Below, one piece after another: positions 17,474-32,639 of a DNA stretch of 64,000 nucleotides. Each line of letters opens with the position of its first letter. Positions within the stretch are counted from its first letter, which is position 1. The notes below the pieces were generated by a model that was not told where the DNA came from, made no database searches, and saw only the letters and a program-made list of their open reading frames with translations. The position numbers and the translations under genes are program-made. Where the stretch lies: the NCBI GenBank assembly GCA_027596075.1, contig JADGJC010000100.1, positions 60,080-124,079 of the forward strand, given 5' to 3'. The DNA is from Rhizophlyctis rosea (taxonomy: Eukaryota; Chytridiomycota; Chytridiomycetes; Rhizophlyctidales; Rhizophlyctidaceae).

Positions 17474-20400
17474 TCAACTCGTTGCACACCTGGAAAAGTT
17501 CAGAAATCAGTTAATGATCAGAGAAAGCATCCATTCCATGTAGACTGAAGAAATACTCACAACAACGCCACAGCTCTCAAAATCCAATAGTCCGGATTCG
17601 CCGTCGTTTTGAGATCCACATCAAAGATATAGTTCTGGTCCGTCCTTCTTGGTCTCCTGTACACGGGACATCTGTACATTCTCGGGTCACCTTCGTCGGT
17701 TGAGTTCGTGGCGCTAACGAGGATGACGGGCATGGAGGTGTAGATGACTTTTGGTTGGGATTCTGTCAGACGGATGTTTTTCCGATCCCATGCTGCGCCT
17801 TCGATGAAAAGACCATGGATGTAGAGGCCTTCGGCGGGTTGGGAGGTGATGTCTTCCTTCACCTGTTTCATCACTTCTGGGGCCAGCTGTTGGAGATGAT
17901 AGTCATCGATTAAAGGAGGTTCCAAACTGCACAAGGAACAATCGCGAAGCCCATACCTTAACGCTATCCAAAGCCCACCCAGCATGGACTCTCGTGATTT
18001 CCTGCCTGATTGCGGTCAAGAAACCTTGAGGGTTGAAGAACCCACTCAACCAGAACACCAAGGGCCGCCCATCATACAGCCATGTCTGGTACTGTGCAAT
18101 CCTGGTCAACAGCTCACTATACCAAATACCCAACGTGCTCCCCTGCCAACTGATCTTCACCCACGCATTCGGCACGCGGGCATCATACAATGCATCTAAT
18201 GCGTCTTGCAACTGAGCCGCCATGATGATCGTTCCGTCAATTGCGAGTTTGAGATCGGATAGGGTGGACCGGACGGCGGAAATGACTGCTTGCATGCGGT
18301 CGATCTCTTGCCCGAGGAAGATGTTAAGAGGTTTCATGCCACCCTGTTTTTGGATCATGACTTTGGTTTTGTTGCGGTCGAAGTCTTCGGGGAGTTTGGA
18401 GAGGAGGTCGGATGCGAGGCGTTTTACGACGTCTTCGCGGGTTTCGCCTGATCCACCGCTGCTGTCTTTCGGTTGGATGGACATGATGGTTTCTGGTTTT
18501 TGCGGTGAGATAAGGGGGAACTTTAGAATTCTGTTGCTTCATGTGTGCTGCGCTGCTGTTGAAACTTACCTAGCATCTTTGCGGACTCCTTGGTTTGACA
18601 TGAAATGTCCGCGTTGGGATGGAGACCGAACACATCGGGCGTGTCGATGAGCGGAAGGGACTCGATGGAGCTGCGGTACTCCTCCACCGTTTTGAGGTGC
18701 GGAATGGTGTAACCCTTGTAGAAAGCGAAGTTGTCGGCGAACATGTGATCACCAAACCATACTTTGCCGTAGGTGGTAAGGAGACGGCTATAGGCAAGAT
18801 TTGATTAGCTCCGTATCAAACCAGGGCACACACAAACTCCGAATAGAAACTCACCGATCATAATCATCCGTAACACGCCCACCGTAATGCACCTCACAAA
18901 ACATATACCGCGCCGTAGTCCACGAAATCCCCGCCTTAGGCGCCAACTCATCCACATGATTCTGCACAAACTGCACACTAGCCGCCAAATCACTCTGATT
19001 AAACTCATACGGAATATTCCACCCAAGCGGCCCAAACTTCCTCCGTTCCTGCACAACAGAATGCAAGAACGCCAATCCATACAACAAAGGCTTGTACTGC
19101 GGCCGCGCGCTCATGTCCAGCATGTCCTGCGTCAACCACGCGTACGTGCGTTTCAGACCGGCTTTAATGCCTTGTGGAGGTTCGTTGGTGAACTTGATGG
19201 CCATTTGGAGGAAGGTGATGGGGAATTTGGGACTGATGTCGGTTGTGATCCAGAGACGGAACTTTTCGTGGATGGTTTCGGTCTCGAGGATGAGGCCGAG
19301 GAGTTCGTCCATGAAGGGGATGCCCAAGTGACAGTTTTGGAGGAGTGCCCATCCACCGTTTGTCATGAATGCTGAGAGGAGTTTGCGGGCATGGACTTCT
19401 TGTCCTTGTCCCATGGAAATGGCCTTAATGTCGATCTTGTACTTCTTGCTCAGGTTCTCGATATCAGCGGACGGATCCGAACCGGTGGAGAGGAGACAAA
19501 TCATCGGAGTCCGATTATCAGACTCCCCAAGCAAAGCATCCAAATCCAAAATCTGCGACTCCGCAAACCTCGTACTCATCGAACTAGCTATATACTGCTT
19601 CGACATCATGATCGTCCGATCAAGCGTCCAAGACCTCACCAACAACAACCTCCTAAACGCATCCAGCGAATTCTGATACCCGGAAGGCAACAACTCATTC
19701 TCCGGCGCGTCTCTCTCATACCACGACTTCCATGCCTTCTCATTCTTCCCCACCTGATTCAAGACATCCGTAAAACCGGGCATCTTGCTAAGAGCAACTA
19801 AATTCAACCACGTCATATCCGGAATCCAATTAAAGGGTTTCTTCACAACAGCATTGATATCCAGCGCCGCACCACCCTTAATGAAACACCGGAACTCTTC
19901 ATGCGTGATTTTCCCACCTTGGATGTCGATTTTCATCGCTAGGAGGAGGACGAACATTACTTTGTGGATTTCGTAGAGGCCCCGCGTGACGTATTGGAAG
20001 GACCGGAACGTGCAGTATTCGATGATGTTTTGGATGCGTTTGCTGGGGATTGGGGATGGTTGACCCTTTTCCATTGATTCGTCGAAGAGCTGAAGGAATT
20101 GGCGGAGGGAGGTTTGGTACATGACGTTTACCATGCTCATTTCTGCGATGAGGAAGTAGATGATAGAACCTCGTGTGGCGACTGGACGGTACTCTTCACG
20201 CGCGACACCGATTTTCTTTTGAGTTTCTGCGGCTACGACGAGTTTTTCTGTTACTTCTTCTGCGGTGGTTTTCGTTACTGCTAATACTTCGATGAGGGAT
20301 TCGTCGTCGACTAGGGAGCCTTTGGTGGATGTTAGACGTTCGAGTAAGTTGTCTTCGAGTTGCTTCATTTTGCGTTTGTTGGAGTTGACTTCTTCCATCA

Positions 20401-23400
20401 ATTTTGCGCGCTCGGTTTCGAGTTCTTGCTTTTCGCGCATGATGACGCGACCGAGGAGTTGTTCTTCTAGACCTTTGGTGGTGACGGTGAAGTCGATGAT
20501 GGAGCATTTGGCGTAGACTTCGGGGTTGTAGTTGGGGTTGGGAAGCTTGGTGGTGATGAAGAGGTAGAAGCCGTCTCCCCAGTCGATTTCTTTGTCTCCG
20601 AATATCACTTTGTATGACCGACCGGCTTTGATCAGGTTTCGTTCTAGGATGTTGTCGAGGGTAGGATCAAGTGCTTCCTCAACATCTTCGATGAGGAGCG
20701 GCCGGCCTTGACTAACACAGTCTTCTACATGGTTTCGGAAGTACTTATTGGTCAAGGTTGTGACTTGAAGCTTGTTCTTCTCCTCCTTATTCTTAATCCA
20801 CACTTTCGCTTGGGTCTGAGGATCAATGAGAAGCGGGTACCGAGTTCCCTTAGTAACTAGAATACCGTTCTGTGTTGACAGCTCATCCGTAGGAAGACCC
20901 TGAATGTTCCATTCACCAATAGTCGTAGGCTCCACCAGCAATCCGATAATATCCAAGTCATCACTATGAGGAATCTTCCGCTTCACCAACTCCTTCTTCC
21001 AATCCAACAACAACTGACTACGGAACGCTTGGTTGAACGGACCACTATACGACAAGAATGCACAAGCCAAAATAACATCCCCGACCAACCGACCGATCCG
21101 ATCCGCAAACTCCTTACTCTGAATCGTCCACCGGTCCTTTTCACCCTTCAACCCGGAAATAAGCGTAGTGGCAGCATTCATTTTACGTTTACACCCATCG
21201 GCGTCCGCCTGCAAAGCCTGTTTCGCCCCAATGGCCGCATTATACTTCTCTTTGAACACGTCCAACTCAGCCTGCTTCTCATCAAGCGTTGCTTGGGCTT
21301 CCGCCAAATCCTTCATGGCGAGGGCGAGCTTGTGTTCTTGTACAATCAAGTTCGCCTTGAGTGGGATGACCTTTTTGTTGATCCCGTAGTAAAAAGCCAT
21401 GGCTCGTACCCATGAAGCCAACCCGGCAACATCGGCTGACACCTTCTTTGCACCTTCCAACGTGAAGTCCGGCATTTCAATAAGCGGCTCCAGTAGCTCT
21501 ACCGTCTCTTCGTTAATTTCATCTTTACCGAACGTCATGAGTGAGTTCAAGAAATCGGGAGATGACATGAGTTTCAGGGATTCACTCCAGGATGGCTTAG
21601 CGCATGGTCTGTCCGGATCCTGCGTCACCGCGTCGATCTTCCTTTTCTGCAGCAGCAACACTCCGTCCATAATACGCATAATCAAATGCGGTGGTTTGGC
21701 CAATTTACGGACGGTGGCGATGTGGGCAGGCTGGATAGAGTTGAGTGCCGATTCTGCTTCAGCCAGAGCAGGCTTGGCAGCTTCAAGTTGGGATTCGGCG
21801 TATTCCTTATCGGCTTTGATAGTATTGGCAATGCCTTCAGACTTGTTCTTCACCTTCAACACGGATTCTTTAACTTTTTCAGCGGACTGGGTGGAAGCTG
21901 TCACCTCAGCAAGCACCACGTCCGCTTCCTTCGAGGCAACCGCCAACTCCTTCTCCTTTACTACCAACTCCTCCTGCAACACGGCCACGGACTTGGAAGC
22001 TTCGACCAGCTTGGCTAGACCCATATTCATACGATCCGCCATTCCTCCCACTTCCCCACGCTTTGCTGTGTACAGTCCCTTGTAAGACGACAGGAAGGAA
22101 AGATACGATTTAGGTGTCACGTGTGTCCGCCGACGGAATTGTATGAAGTAGTTGTTGCATGCTTCCGCAACAAGGTCGTGGACGAACGCCATATGATTGA
22201 CTACCTCCTTCTTAACCTGCTCCGTAGCTGAAATGTCCATCTCCCCTAGGAACTTCTCCGCCACGGCACGCAATGCTTCATTTGGCCAGCGCGTGAACCA
22301 GTCCATCGTACAACCTGATACTAGACCCGGGAACTTCAGGGCGCGGTTTCGGAATTTGTCTCCGACTGGGGAGAAGCACAGAACAACGTGGAGATTGGCT
22401 TTTACGCGATCAATGAAGAATTGCCAAAGGTTTTCGATGCTGTCCATTACTGTCGGACGAGCTTTCTTCAAGGCGCCTCGAAGGTCAGACGAGATGCTGA
22501 TGACTTCGTCCTTGGGGAACAGGTTTGTGATTTCACCCGAGGTCAAGATGTTGTTGATGTATCCCAAGAACCCTTCCTCCTTAATCTCATTATCCGTAAA
22601 GATGAACGTTACCGATTTCCCCTGTGCTCCCGCAATCTTGTACATGAACTTCAAGTCTTCCATCAAGTTCGAAGTACCGTAACTCTTCGAAATAGCAATC
22701 TGGAACACTTGACTCTTTGCAATGAACGCCGCCAACCGAGTCAAGGACTGTTTTCCGGAACCTCCCACACCGACAAGCAATGCATTCCCACGAGGTGTCC
22801 GAATGATACGGGAAATCCTCACAATGTGCCGCATGGCGTCTTCGAAAAGTACCAGATCCATCTTTGAGCCGCGGATGTTTTCGTTGTATTGCTTCATGTA
22901 GTCCGTAAGCTTATCCCGAAGACCTTCGAAAGACGGAATCTTCTCGTAAACTTTTATGGCTTCCAAGTCAATCTCCACTTCTGGATCATCGATTTCCGGT
23001 GGCTCACGCAGGAAGTCTACCCAGTAACTTCTCTGTTGGACGGGAGCTGCAAGATCGTCGCCGAGTTCCTTTTGAACAAGGTTGTACAGGGCTTTGTTGA
23101 ACCAATCCACATCCTCCGATGTGATGAACCGATCCGGTATGACTCGAGAACATTCATGCTCCCACAAATTCATCAGAATCTTGTTGTTGTTGACCACCTC
23201 AGCATTGGTGTTAAGCATTCCCTCCACAATACGAGACAAGTCACGCAAGTTGAAGATGTAGTGGAACTTAGCAGGAGTTGGAAGCATTTTGGATTTCGTC
23301 ATTTGCCACAAGCGACGGGTGAGAGCGGGCAAGCGAGCGGCGAGGGCGATGACGTCTTCGGGGAACTTGCGACCTTCGGAAAAGTGACCTTCCAACATGG

Positions 23401-26400
23401 TTCCAAAGATCTTGTCGACTGATACGTCGGATGGGAGGGTGCAGTTGACGACGACAAATTGGCGCTTGAGACGGCTAGGGATGTCGTTACGTCCACCACC
23501 GGGGTGCATCATAGCGGCGAGGTATTGCAAGTCAACAATACCAGTCCAGTCACCTAAGCATTATATGTCAGATAATAATCTTTTTCGCGGAGCAATCGAT
23601 TGACGCTTACCTGGCCTATCCAAAGAGTAGAAACCTTGATACTCCATCAACTGCCTTACAATCTCTCCCGTCACTTGGTCACCCCATTCATTGATTTCAG
23701 GCATGTTGATATCATCAACGAACAGAATCATCTTCTTCCCAGCCGGCGGACCATACGTAGAACCCATCCGCTTGTCCAAGTAACTTTCTACAGTCCTCTG
23801 GAAGATCATCGGCGTGGTCGCAGATGAGAAACTCAAATTCTTGAATAGGTGGGTTTCCGGATTCAATTTAGCAAGGTACTTCCGCATGGTCACGGTTTTG
23901 GCCGTGCCGGGTTCACCGATGAGAAGGACGGGACGTTGTTGCTTCATTGCCGTTTCCATGAGGAATTCCGTGCGGACGTTATCGACGGTCGGGATGATGA
24001 TGCTGGAGAACTCTGGAGTAGTATCTTGAGGGTAGTCCCAGTTCGGAACCCGTTCCTTCCAATGTTCCCATTGTCCATTCTCATTGACGTAGAATTCAAA
24101 GAAGGTGTCCTGGGAGTTGGGGTCGAGAGGAGGGTATTTGAGATCCGGCGCCTTTTCGAGCAGGAAGGTTTGCAGCTTCTTCCGCTCATCAAGCTCCAAC
24201 AGAGCACCCAAAGCCCAGAACATGGAGAACACGTAGATACGCTCGAGCTGGTCGGAGGGGATTTGGGATTTGTTGGCTTCTGCCTTGGGAATGAGACCGG
24301 ACAGGAAGATGGTGCAGTTGACTACGTAGCTGGTGCGAGCGATAAGCATCTTGGGGTGCAAGTCGGTGGACAGGTAGTTCAGAGCTGGCCCGAAACTGAC
24401 TTGGAAAAGCGGATCCAGTACGGCTACTTCACCAGGAGATCGCGACTTGAACCATGATTGGAGCACAATGTCCCATGTCAGGGCAGTCACACCGATGTAG
24501 ATCATACCACAACGAGACACGGTGGCGGGACTGGCGTTGCGAAGTGAGTGTACTTCGAAAGTAAGCTTACAAGCCGGCGACATGGGAATACGGTCACCGT
24601 TCGCCAAGGTCAAACACTTGTTATCATCCAACACGGAGTTCAGGTTCTCAATCCATACAGCATCTACCGGCCCATCAAGGACAATCCAAATCGTTTGCCC
24701 TTTGTTCTTCAACGTCTTTCTCCATAAGGATGAGAAGATACCGTCCGTCCAGTCATTCGTGGCGACATCCAACCGACCGAACATTTGGTAATCCGTAATG
24801 GCCTTCGGATTCATGCGCAACTCCTTGTGCGGGTCCCCACACGCCGTCATCGCCTTCAACAAAGCGTTGATACACTTGGTCTTCCCCGTCCCCGTTGGCC
24901 CAAGTACCATGATCCCGTGCCGCACCTTCGCCGTTTCGTACAACTGAATGACCTTGAGCGTCCACGGTGGATGATTGATCAAGTTCACATCCTGAAGCTG
25001 CTGATCTACCGCCTGCTCCACATTGGGATAACTACCCTTCTTAGCCGTCAACCCCGGGAACAAGTCGTTCACCAAACTCAAGAAGAGTGCCTCGTCCTCG
25101 TCTACTAACTTCGACAAGTTCATATCACGCAAGACACGCATGATAATAAGGTTTTCACTATCTTCCGGACTTCCACGCTTGACAGCACCGCACGTACGCA
25201 AGACGGACAGAATGTTCCGGAGACCGAAATCGTAGTGGACTTGTTTAGACAATTGCTGTTCGCAAAGACCGTAAAGGACGAAGAACTTCTTTGCGAGTAT
25301 CAAGTTGTTGATGAAACCGCATCCAGCCAGCTTGACACGAATGATAATCTGCCGATCAGGCACCATCATGGCTACGTAACGGAAGTGCACCTTCAAGTTT
25401 TCTGGCAATTCTACACGACCGGCGTAACCAGGGTTCATGGTAATGAACATACTAACTTCCGGGTTCAACTCCACCGTATCACCGTCCGTAAACACAAACG
25501 TCGACTTCCTTTCCTTCCGTGCTGAAAAGACACACCCAATCTGTTGCGCCGCCACAGAAAGCACAGGCAGTTCAATACGGTTGAACTCATCGAAACAACC
25601 CCAACATCCACTTTGCGCCAATCCCTTGTAAATCCTACCCAACCCACGGTAGTCCATCTGGTCAGAGCAATTAAACACGACAACCCACTTCCCCAAGTTC
25701 TTTCCTAAATCTTTCACTGACTCCGTCTTTCCCGTCCCAGCCGGTCCAGCCGGCGATCCACCAAGCGACATCCCGATAGCTTGCGCAAGGGTGATGTACA
25801 CACGGTCCGTAAGTGGAGTGATGACGAGACGATCCGTACAACCGAGATATTCGCATTGGTACCGGAACTCAAAGTTCGTGATGGACACCACACAACAGTC
25901 CTTCGTCTCATGCCAGTAGAACCGCGCCTGCTTCAACCACTCGAAGTCCTCCGGACTCTTCACATGTTGCTTATACAGCTTCTCGAACACATCACGGTGG
26001 TGCACCTGGATAGTAATGAACGTCTCATACTTCACACGGTCCATCTTCGAGAGATCCTTGGTGGTAATATCAATGAGCGCGTTCAACACTTCCGTAATAC
26101 GTTGGTTGGTAGCCGCCATTTTCTTCTTGTCGGCTTTGGAGTTTGTGAGAGCTTCTTCGGACATTTGCGTCCACTGAATTTGCAAGCAAAGAAGACCGAT
26201 CTGAGCAGGGTACTCATCGAGGAACTTCTGCATGGGCATATCGTTCATGCGACTGGCGGCCTCGCGAATGATGTCGTTGATGCTGGCTTGCATGGATTTG
26301 AGGAGGGTGCCTAACCATACTTCGACGTTGCCAGTGGCGAGCATAGGACGAGATAGAGCTACTCGTTCACCTTCTGAGGATTCCATGGCGAGGATTTTGT

Positions 26401-29400
26401 CGTATTCTTTGTCGTGGAAGATGGCGTTTTGGATGTTTTCGAACACACTCTTCAAGTGTGCTTGGATGGTGTGAGAGTCTGATGCTTGACCGAGGATTTC
26501 CAGTAGGGCAGGATCGGAAACGAAGTAGAACCGAGGGAAGATGGCACGCTTGGATTCGAGGTAGCCGGAAAGAGACTTCTGACAGAGCTCCAATTGCTCG
26601 GTCAAGTGCGGGAGAAGGTTGGCAATCGTCTCGTCCGCCACACAGCACTGAATAACATTCGGGTGCTCATTCGCCAATCCCATAATCTTACACCAACTCT
26701 TATCAATATTGCTAAACCGCTTCGCCTCCTTCGGCATCTGTTTCGCGATGTCACCGCCGACGAAAACCGCCTCCAAGTAAATCCACAAGTTCTGCACCGC
26801 CAACCAATTCTCAATCACCTCTGACGCAGTACTAAGGTTGTGCACCCACGTTTGAATAGTCGGTTTGAAGGGCGCATTATACCGGTTGGACATCAAACTC
26901 GCCAACGTCATCAAACTGTCCTCCATCTGCGAAATGATTTCACTCGTACCCGACGGCTTCAAGATCAAGTTACCCCTATTCTTGAACTGAGCTAATGTAA
27001 ACACCTTCTCCTCCCATTCCGCCACCACCTGCTTCAACTTGATCTCAATATCCGCTTCCTTCGTTGCCGCCGTGCAGATATCTTCAATATCCTCCCGGTT
27101 TTCAACCAATGGTGCGTCCAAGAGATTCCTCAATGTGAACATCTCCGGATCAAGATTGAACGTACTCTTCGTGGTCTCCTGAATGCGATCCCAGTGCCGC
27201 TTCTGCATCCCCTTATTAGTCATCATCTCCAACAAAGGCAACACGCCCGTCAAGTTGTCTACAATTTTCTTCAACTCGAGGAACGCGTCCCATTCCTTGA
27301 TCGCCTTGGGCAACTTCTTGATTTTGTTTTGGAAGTCGTTCATGTCGGTGTTCATGACTTCGAGGTTGAGATCCGTCCAGAGGGTGTCGTTGTAGATGTT
27401 CTTCTTTTCGAGGACGTCGTTGTAGAGACTGTACAGGTTTTGAAGGAGCTTGAGTTCCTTTTTGATCTTTACGAGCGTGGGGAATGGTGTCACGGGGAGG
27501 GAGAAGAGCTCTTCACCGGCGCTGTAAGTTTCCCACTTCCGGTTTAACTCATCGAAGCTGCGTTGGAATACGTTCAACCGTTCGCTTGCTGTCTTCGGAG
27601 GAATGCTGCCAACCATAGGTCCGTTCTGGGTGTATTCCAACGTGAAGTCCGTGACATCTTGGGTGAACTTCTGAACGCTGGTCATCAAGTCAGCTTTGAA
27701 CACCGGTTGGATCTTGCTGAGATGTGCTTGGGTGTCAATGACGAGCTGTTTGAGCTTCTTCCAGCTATACCGGAGGGAATCAACCATTTCGGTCTCCTCC
27801 TTAGTGACGGTGACATTGTGTTTCGTCAGAAGCAGGTACGCCTCTTCAATAGGCTGAACCTTCATGTCGATATCGACTTCCGCCTCCCGAATCTCACTCA
27901 ACGTTTGGACCGCCAACCGCAAATCATCAATATCCGAAATCTTCCTACCTAACCGAACGGTCTTATCCCCCATGTACTCAATGAGCTGCTCCATATCCGT
28001 CTTCACCTTCCTGTTCAAGTTCAGGCCATACTGCTGCTTCCATTCCTTTGTTTCGGACAAGAGAGCAAGCTTCAATGGCTCGGACGAGATGAGGAGGAGT
28101 CCGATCTGCGTCTGTGGCGGGATATCGGTGATCTCACGTTCAATGACCTCGTACCGGTTGATTTCGGATTCGAAGTCGGCGATGGTGGGAGTGTTGTTGA
28201 GGAACGCGGTGATGGTTTCGGCCTTGTCGTCCTTCCAAAGGAAATCATATTTGCTGTACTGTTCCCTATGGTTCTCAACCTCTTTCCGCATGGAGTTCAC
28301 CGTCGAACCCAGCGTCAAAATGACTTTCAGCACATCCTTGTTGTTGGCGACTTGTGCTGTGTCCTCCGGGTAATGGGGAGCGTGGTTCTCAATTTCACCC
28401 GCCGTCAAGAAGACTTTCCAGTTGAGACTGAGCTTCTTGCTGACTTCAACGATCATACCGCTGGCACGGTTGAGGGCCGTCTGGATGTCTTCCAGTTTGG
28501 GTTGAAGGACCACGTTGGGGATGAGGAGGACGAGTTCCGCGCGGAAGAACGGTTTTTGGGCGAGGGCTTTATTGTATTGTGTTGAGGCGTAGTTGCCGAG
28601 CCGGGAGCGAAGGAGGTCGAGGGATCCCTTGGTGCACTGAACCAAGGCTTCGAAGTTTTGGTAGTTGAAGTGATAATAAACACTCTCATACGCAATCTTC
28701 AACTCCGGATTCAACGGTACCGCCACCCCTTTAGAAAGCTCACTAAGGATATCCCTCGTAGCACTTTCAATCAAATTACTCCGGTTATTGATAGTCTGCA
28801 ACACCGCCGCACATCGCGTCTCCGTCCTTTCCAAAAACGTGTCCACACTCCACTGCTCCACCTCCGCCGGAACCTCACAAAGACTCAACTCCGCAATTCT
28901 CCTGACCCCATTCTCAATCCGGCACTCAATAATATCAAGGATCTTATCAACAAGCTCCTCCAACTTAGCCAACTGCAAATGATTGGCCGCAAGGTAATCA
29001 TCAACATTCAAACTAGTCCACGTCAAAGCCGTCAACCCAGGTTGCAGAGCCCTATCAAGTTCCTCAATATGCGGCGTCATAGCCCTCCTAATGATATTCG
29101 ACACCCTCTCCAACACCTTCTTCTTCTGTGCCGGGATGCGCAAAAGGTTGTTGTACAAGCTCTTGTAGTACATCTCCTTTAAGCACAAATTCCTAACCGA
29201 CTCCGGAACCTCCAATCCTAGACGTTGCATCCACTTTGTCTCCTTGATCAACTGCACGATTTGGGAGTCGAAGTTGACGTACAGCTGGCCTTCAGCATCC
29301 GCAACAAGGAGTGTAGCCTGGAGACCCGTTTTGGCTTGGTCGACGACACCATACCAAGCACGGTACCACAACATCTCATACTCAATCAACGCCCGCGCGA

Positions 29401-31788
29401 GCTTATTGTAGTTCCGGATGTGTTTCTTTGCCTCCACGCTTTCCAAGACGCTGGTGTTGGTCTTGAAATGTCTCATCGGGTTCTCAATCCTCCGGTAGAG
29501 TTGCCTTGCCCAGGCGATGGCACCGGAGACGGGAGGCGTGTTGCGTGGGGTTGGTGGGCCATCCTTGTATTTTTGGTAAAGTTTACGGACGCCTTCGAGG
29601 TCGCGGCGGGTGTAGTGGACAAAGACATTGTGGTACTTGGATTCGAGGTCCAGTTGCATGTCTTCGATTTGGGAGAATTTGGATAGGAGGGAGAGGGATT
29701 GCTCGGTGCTGGAGATGCGTTCGAAGGAGGCGTCGATGAATTGTTGGAGGTTGGCTTCCAGATCTGAGATCTGCTTCTTGAATGTGTTGTAATCCGAATC
29801 ATATTCCTTTATACGATACTTCAATTAATATGTATTCCCAATGAGAAACCACAGAGGACCTCTTTAACTCACCATCTTCCTATGATCCAAAATATCATAC
29901 GGCTTCCTCTGCATCTGCATCATGATGTTCGTAAACCTCTTGATCAAAAAGTCCATCCCCTCAATCCCCAGCTCCTCCAACTTGGAGAACTTCCCGATGA
30001 CATTGAACATATCAATGACTTTCTGGATCCGTTTGCAGAACGCATCGAATTTGCCAAAAATATACATTTCGGAGAAATCGAATTGTTTTTCGTCGGGGGT
30101 TTCTTGGAGTTTGCGCTGTTTTCGAGGGGTCAGAAATCAGAACAAACCAATTACTTTACAATAAAAACTGACTCAGCCCAAAACACCAACCTTCGTCTCA
30201 TGAAAACACAACTGATACCCCTCATTCAACTTCATACAATCCATCAACTTCTTCAATAACACATGCCGGTCTTGATCCCACAGCTTCGACCCTCCATCTT
30301 TATATATATACTCCTTGCAACTCGTGATCATCTGATTCGTAATCTTCACGAACAGCGACGTCATGCGCTCAGAGGTGTTGTAGTATCGGGAGATCGAGTA
30401 AATCATCTTAATGGCGTTGATCAACCCGGGGATAGCGGGAACCATGCCGACGGGGTCGGAGCGGTAGAGTGGGTCGCAGAAACGTTCGAGGGTGTAGAGG
30501 TATTTGACGTTGTCCTGGAAGGACGGAGTGTCTTAGTCATGGGGGGCGGTTGATCACAATAAGACGCAGGAAAGCCTCACCTTGCTCTCATTAGCAGCAT
30601 CCGTAACCCGATTATCCAAATCCTTCCAGGTCTTCAACAACGCCTTACTCTTAACCGCATGCAAAATCCCAATAACCTTCTTACAAACCGGACTTTTCAA
30701 CTGATCCGTTATACTATTAAACTTCACCATCCGTGCTTTCCAGTGCGCAAGTTCCGCATTCGGCCCAATATCGTCCGCCTCTTTTCGCATCTGCTCGCTC
30801 TCGGCGAGGACTTGCTCGATTTGCTTGCACCATTCTGTGACAAGGGTTTCGAGCGCGTTGATGAGTTCGGGGGAGTGGGCGGCGTTGGCGTAGTCGGAGG
30901 GTTTTTTGTAGGGGTCTAGGTCGACGGTGCAGGGATGGAGTTGTACGGAGTCGTGGAGGTTGATCATGGCGACGTCGAGGTCGTTTACGAATTTTTCGAG
31001 GACTTCCATGAAGTTTTTGACGGAGGTGTCTTTGTGGTGTTGGAGGACACCCCAGTTTTCCTACAATTGATTTAATGACAGATTAAGAAGATGGTTATGG
31101 AACATATCGGCTCATCACACGGGCTACGCGACCATACCTGAGATTTCAAAGCGGGCATAACGACATGCTTGACCATGTCAGTCAAACTAGGTAGAATTTG
31201 AGCCCGGATAACGCCGAAGTACACATCAGTGTAGACATTCGCAGCAGTAATGGCTTTCGACGTCGGTCTCACGAAGAAACATCCAACACCAGCAACAATC
31301 TCCTTTGAGCCATTCGTTACAATCAATTGATTTTGCTTAGTGGCAGGGTTGATTGGCAAGCCGGGTATTTGCTTTGGCGCATCATCCTATTGGAAAAGCG
31401 TTAATAAACTTGGAAACCTCAAAGGGCCACTCACTCAAACCCTCACCTTCCCCCCACTCCCAACACTCTGCCAAAAAAACAAACACCTCCTCCCCCCACC
31501 CTCCGCAAAGAAATCATTCACAACATCCAGCTTATTTCCCAACAAAAGCGAGTTCTCCAACGTCAATGGCTTCTCATCCACAACCGTAGCAAACTTCTCC
31601 AACAGATACCGATGACGCCCATCGAGCGAAGCGCGTTTCTTCTCGACAAGATTCACGGCGCCAGCGCGCGCTTTCTTGCCAGTGTCCATAGCGGCGGTTG
31701 ACGTTTCGCCATAGAGGTTGGCGTTTGACCGGTGCTGAACACCGCCGGGCCCGCTGAGGTTGGCCGTGCTAATGCGGGTGTCGGCCAT
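17474..31788 (-). CDS. Axonemal outer-arm dynein heavy chain, gamma (DNAH5/DNAH8) class
   Basis: Motor subunit of the ciliary outer dynein arm, about 4,546 residues. Eleven exons fit exactly: 31447-31788, 31138-31386, 30581-31060, 30191-30514, 29873-30115, 23611-29818, 18855-23553, 18570-18787, 17957-18492, 17561-17886 and a 16-base last exon 17474-17489 encoding (L)CATS and stop. N-terminal tail (DHC_N1/N2) fills residues 1 to about 1,850. P-loops: AAA1 GPAGTGKTE (about 1,905), AAA2 GPTGTGKTK (about 2,187), AAA3 GEPGTAKTV (about 2,517), AAA4 GVGGSGKQS (about 2,876). A coiled-coil stalk around the microtubule-binding domain follows, then AAA5/6 and a C-terminal domain ([11 protein letters not shown] ... 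[13 protein letters not shown]). The AAA1-AAA2 region ([27 protein letters not shown]) is closest, from memory, to DNAH5/DNAH8 rather than inner-arm chains. No frame disruption in 13.6 kb of coding sequence. Confidence 0.97.
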
Positions 31789-32639
31789 GATTAGGTGGTA
31801 TTGGATGGCCTGGAGAGGGGTGAGACTCTCTCTGCGTGGGAGGCACTTCTGCGCGCTCTCTTTTGTGGTAAGGCTCCTACTGTACGAAAGGACGGATTAT
31901 GTATATACAAAAGTACAGTGGAAGGATAGACATCTAAGAGGACAAGAGGTGAACATGGGAACAGATGAGACCCTGTTTTTTGGGGGTCGTGCTGAGCGGG
32001 AGCGTGACAATGGGGTTGGGTGTGCGATTAGGTAATCAGTTCAGGGTCTATGAATGGCTGGTGAATTGCGGTGACTTTGCATCCTGGTGACTTTGCCACA
32101 TTTCATCAATCATCCGGTGAATCTTCTTACCCATTCCGAAAGGCCCAACACCGCACAGAAACCTAAAGCGTACGTAGCTGAACCAACATCTGGACGAAAC
32201 TTGCCGGTAAAGCAATGATATCGATAATGGATGAGACAGATGTTCGCAACAGGCGTAACAATTCAAGATATTATCCTTGTGGCGGAACCACCTCAGCTAG
32301 GAATTCATCAAAAGAATCTCCTAAGTTGGCCCTCGCTAGGAAAAGGCAGTGGTTCATCAACACTCGTCTAATACGAACAAAAACAAAAGAGAGATAAATG
32401 CGAAACCTGCTGATCCAACCATCGCCAAAATCCAAAGCAGATCATTTGCAGATTTCATCGAAAATCCGCATCCACCCACTGCCATATCTTGCCCACCAAA
32501 TCAACCCTCCAGAAAGCGCCCATATTGATGCCCCATCCTTCGACCTTTTCACAAGTGGTTTAAAGCGGCGTTCTCCGCTTCACCACCATCCCCGAAGGGA
32601 ACGACCATGAAGTGGCCGCTTTGGAACGTCCAAAGTACC
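31789..32639. other. Non-coding region upstream of the dynein gene
   Basis: Probable dynein promoter and spacer. No gene recognised on either strand. Confidence 0.45.

Noticed and set aside
18887..29686. Long plus-strand ORFs opposite the dynein gene (for example 21399-22085)
   Set aside because: They are shadows of the dynein coding strand with no independent domain, splice or codon evidence.
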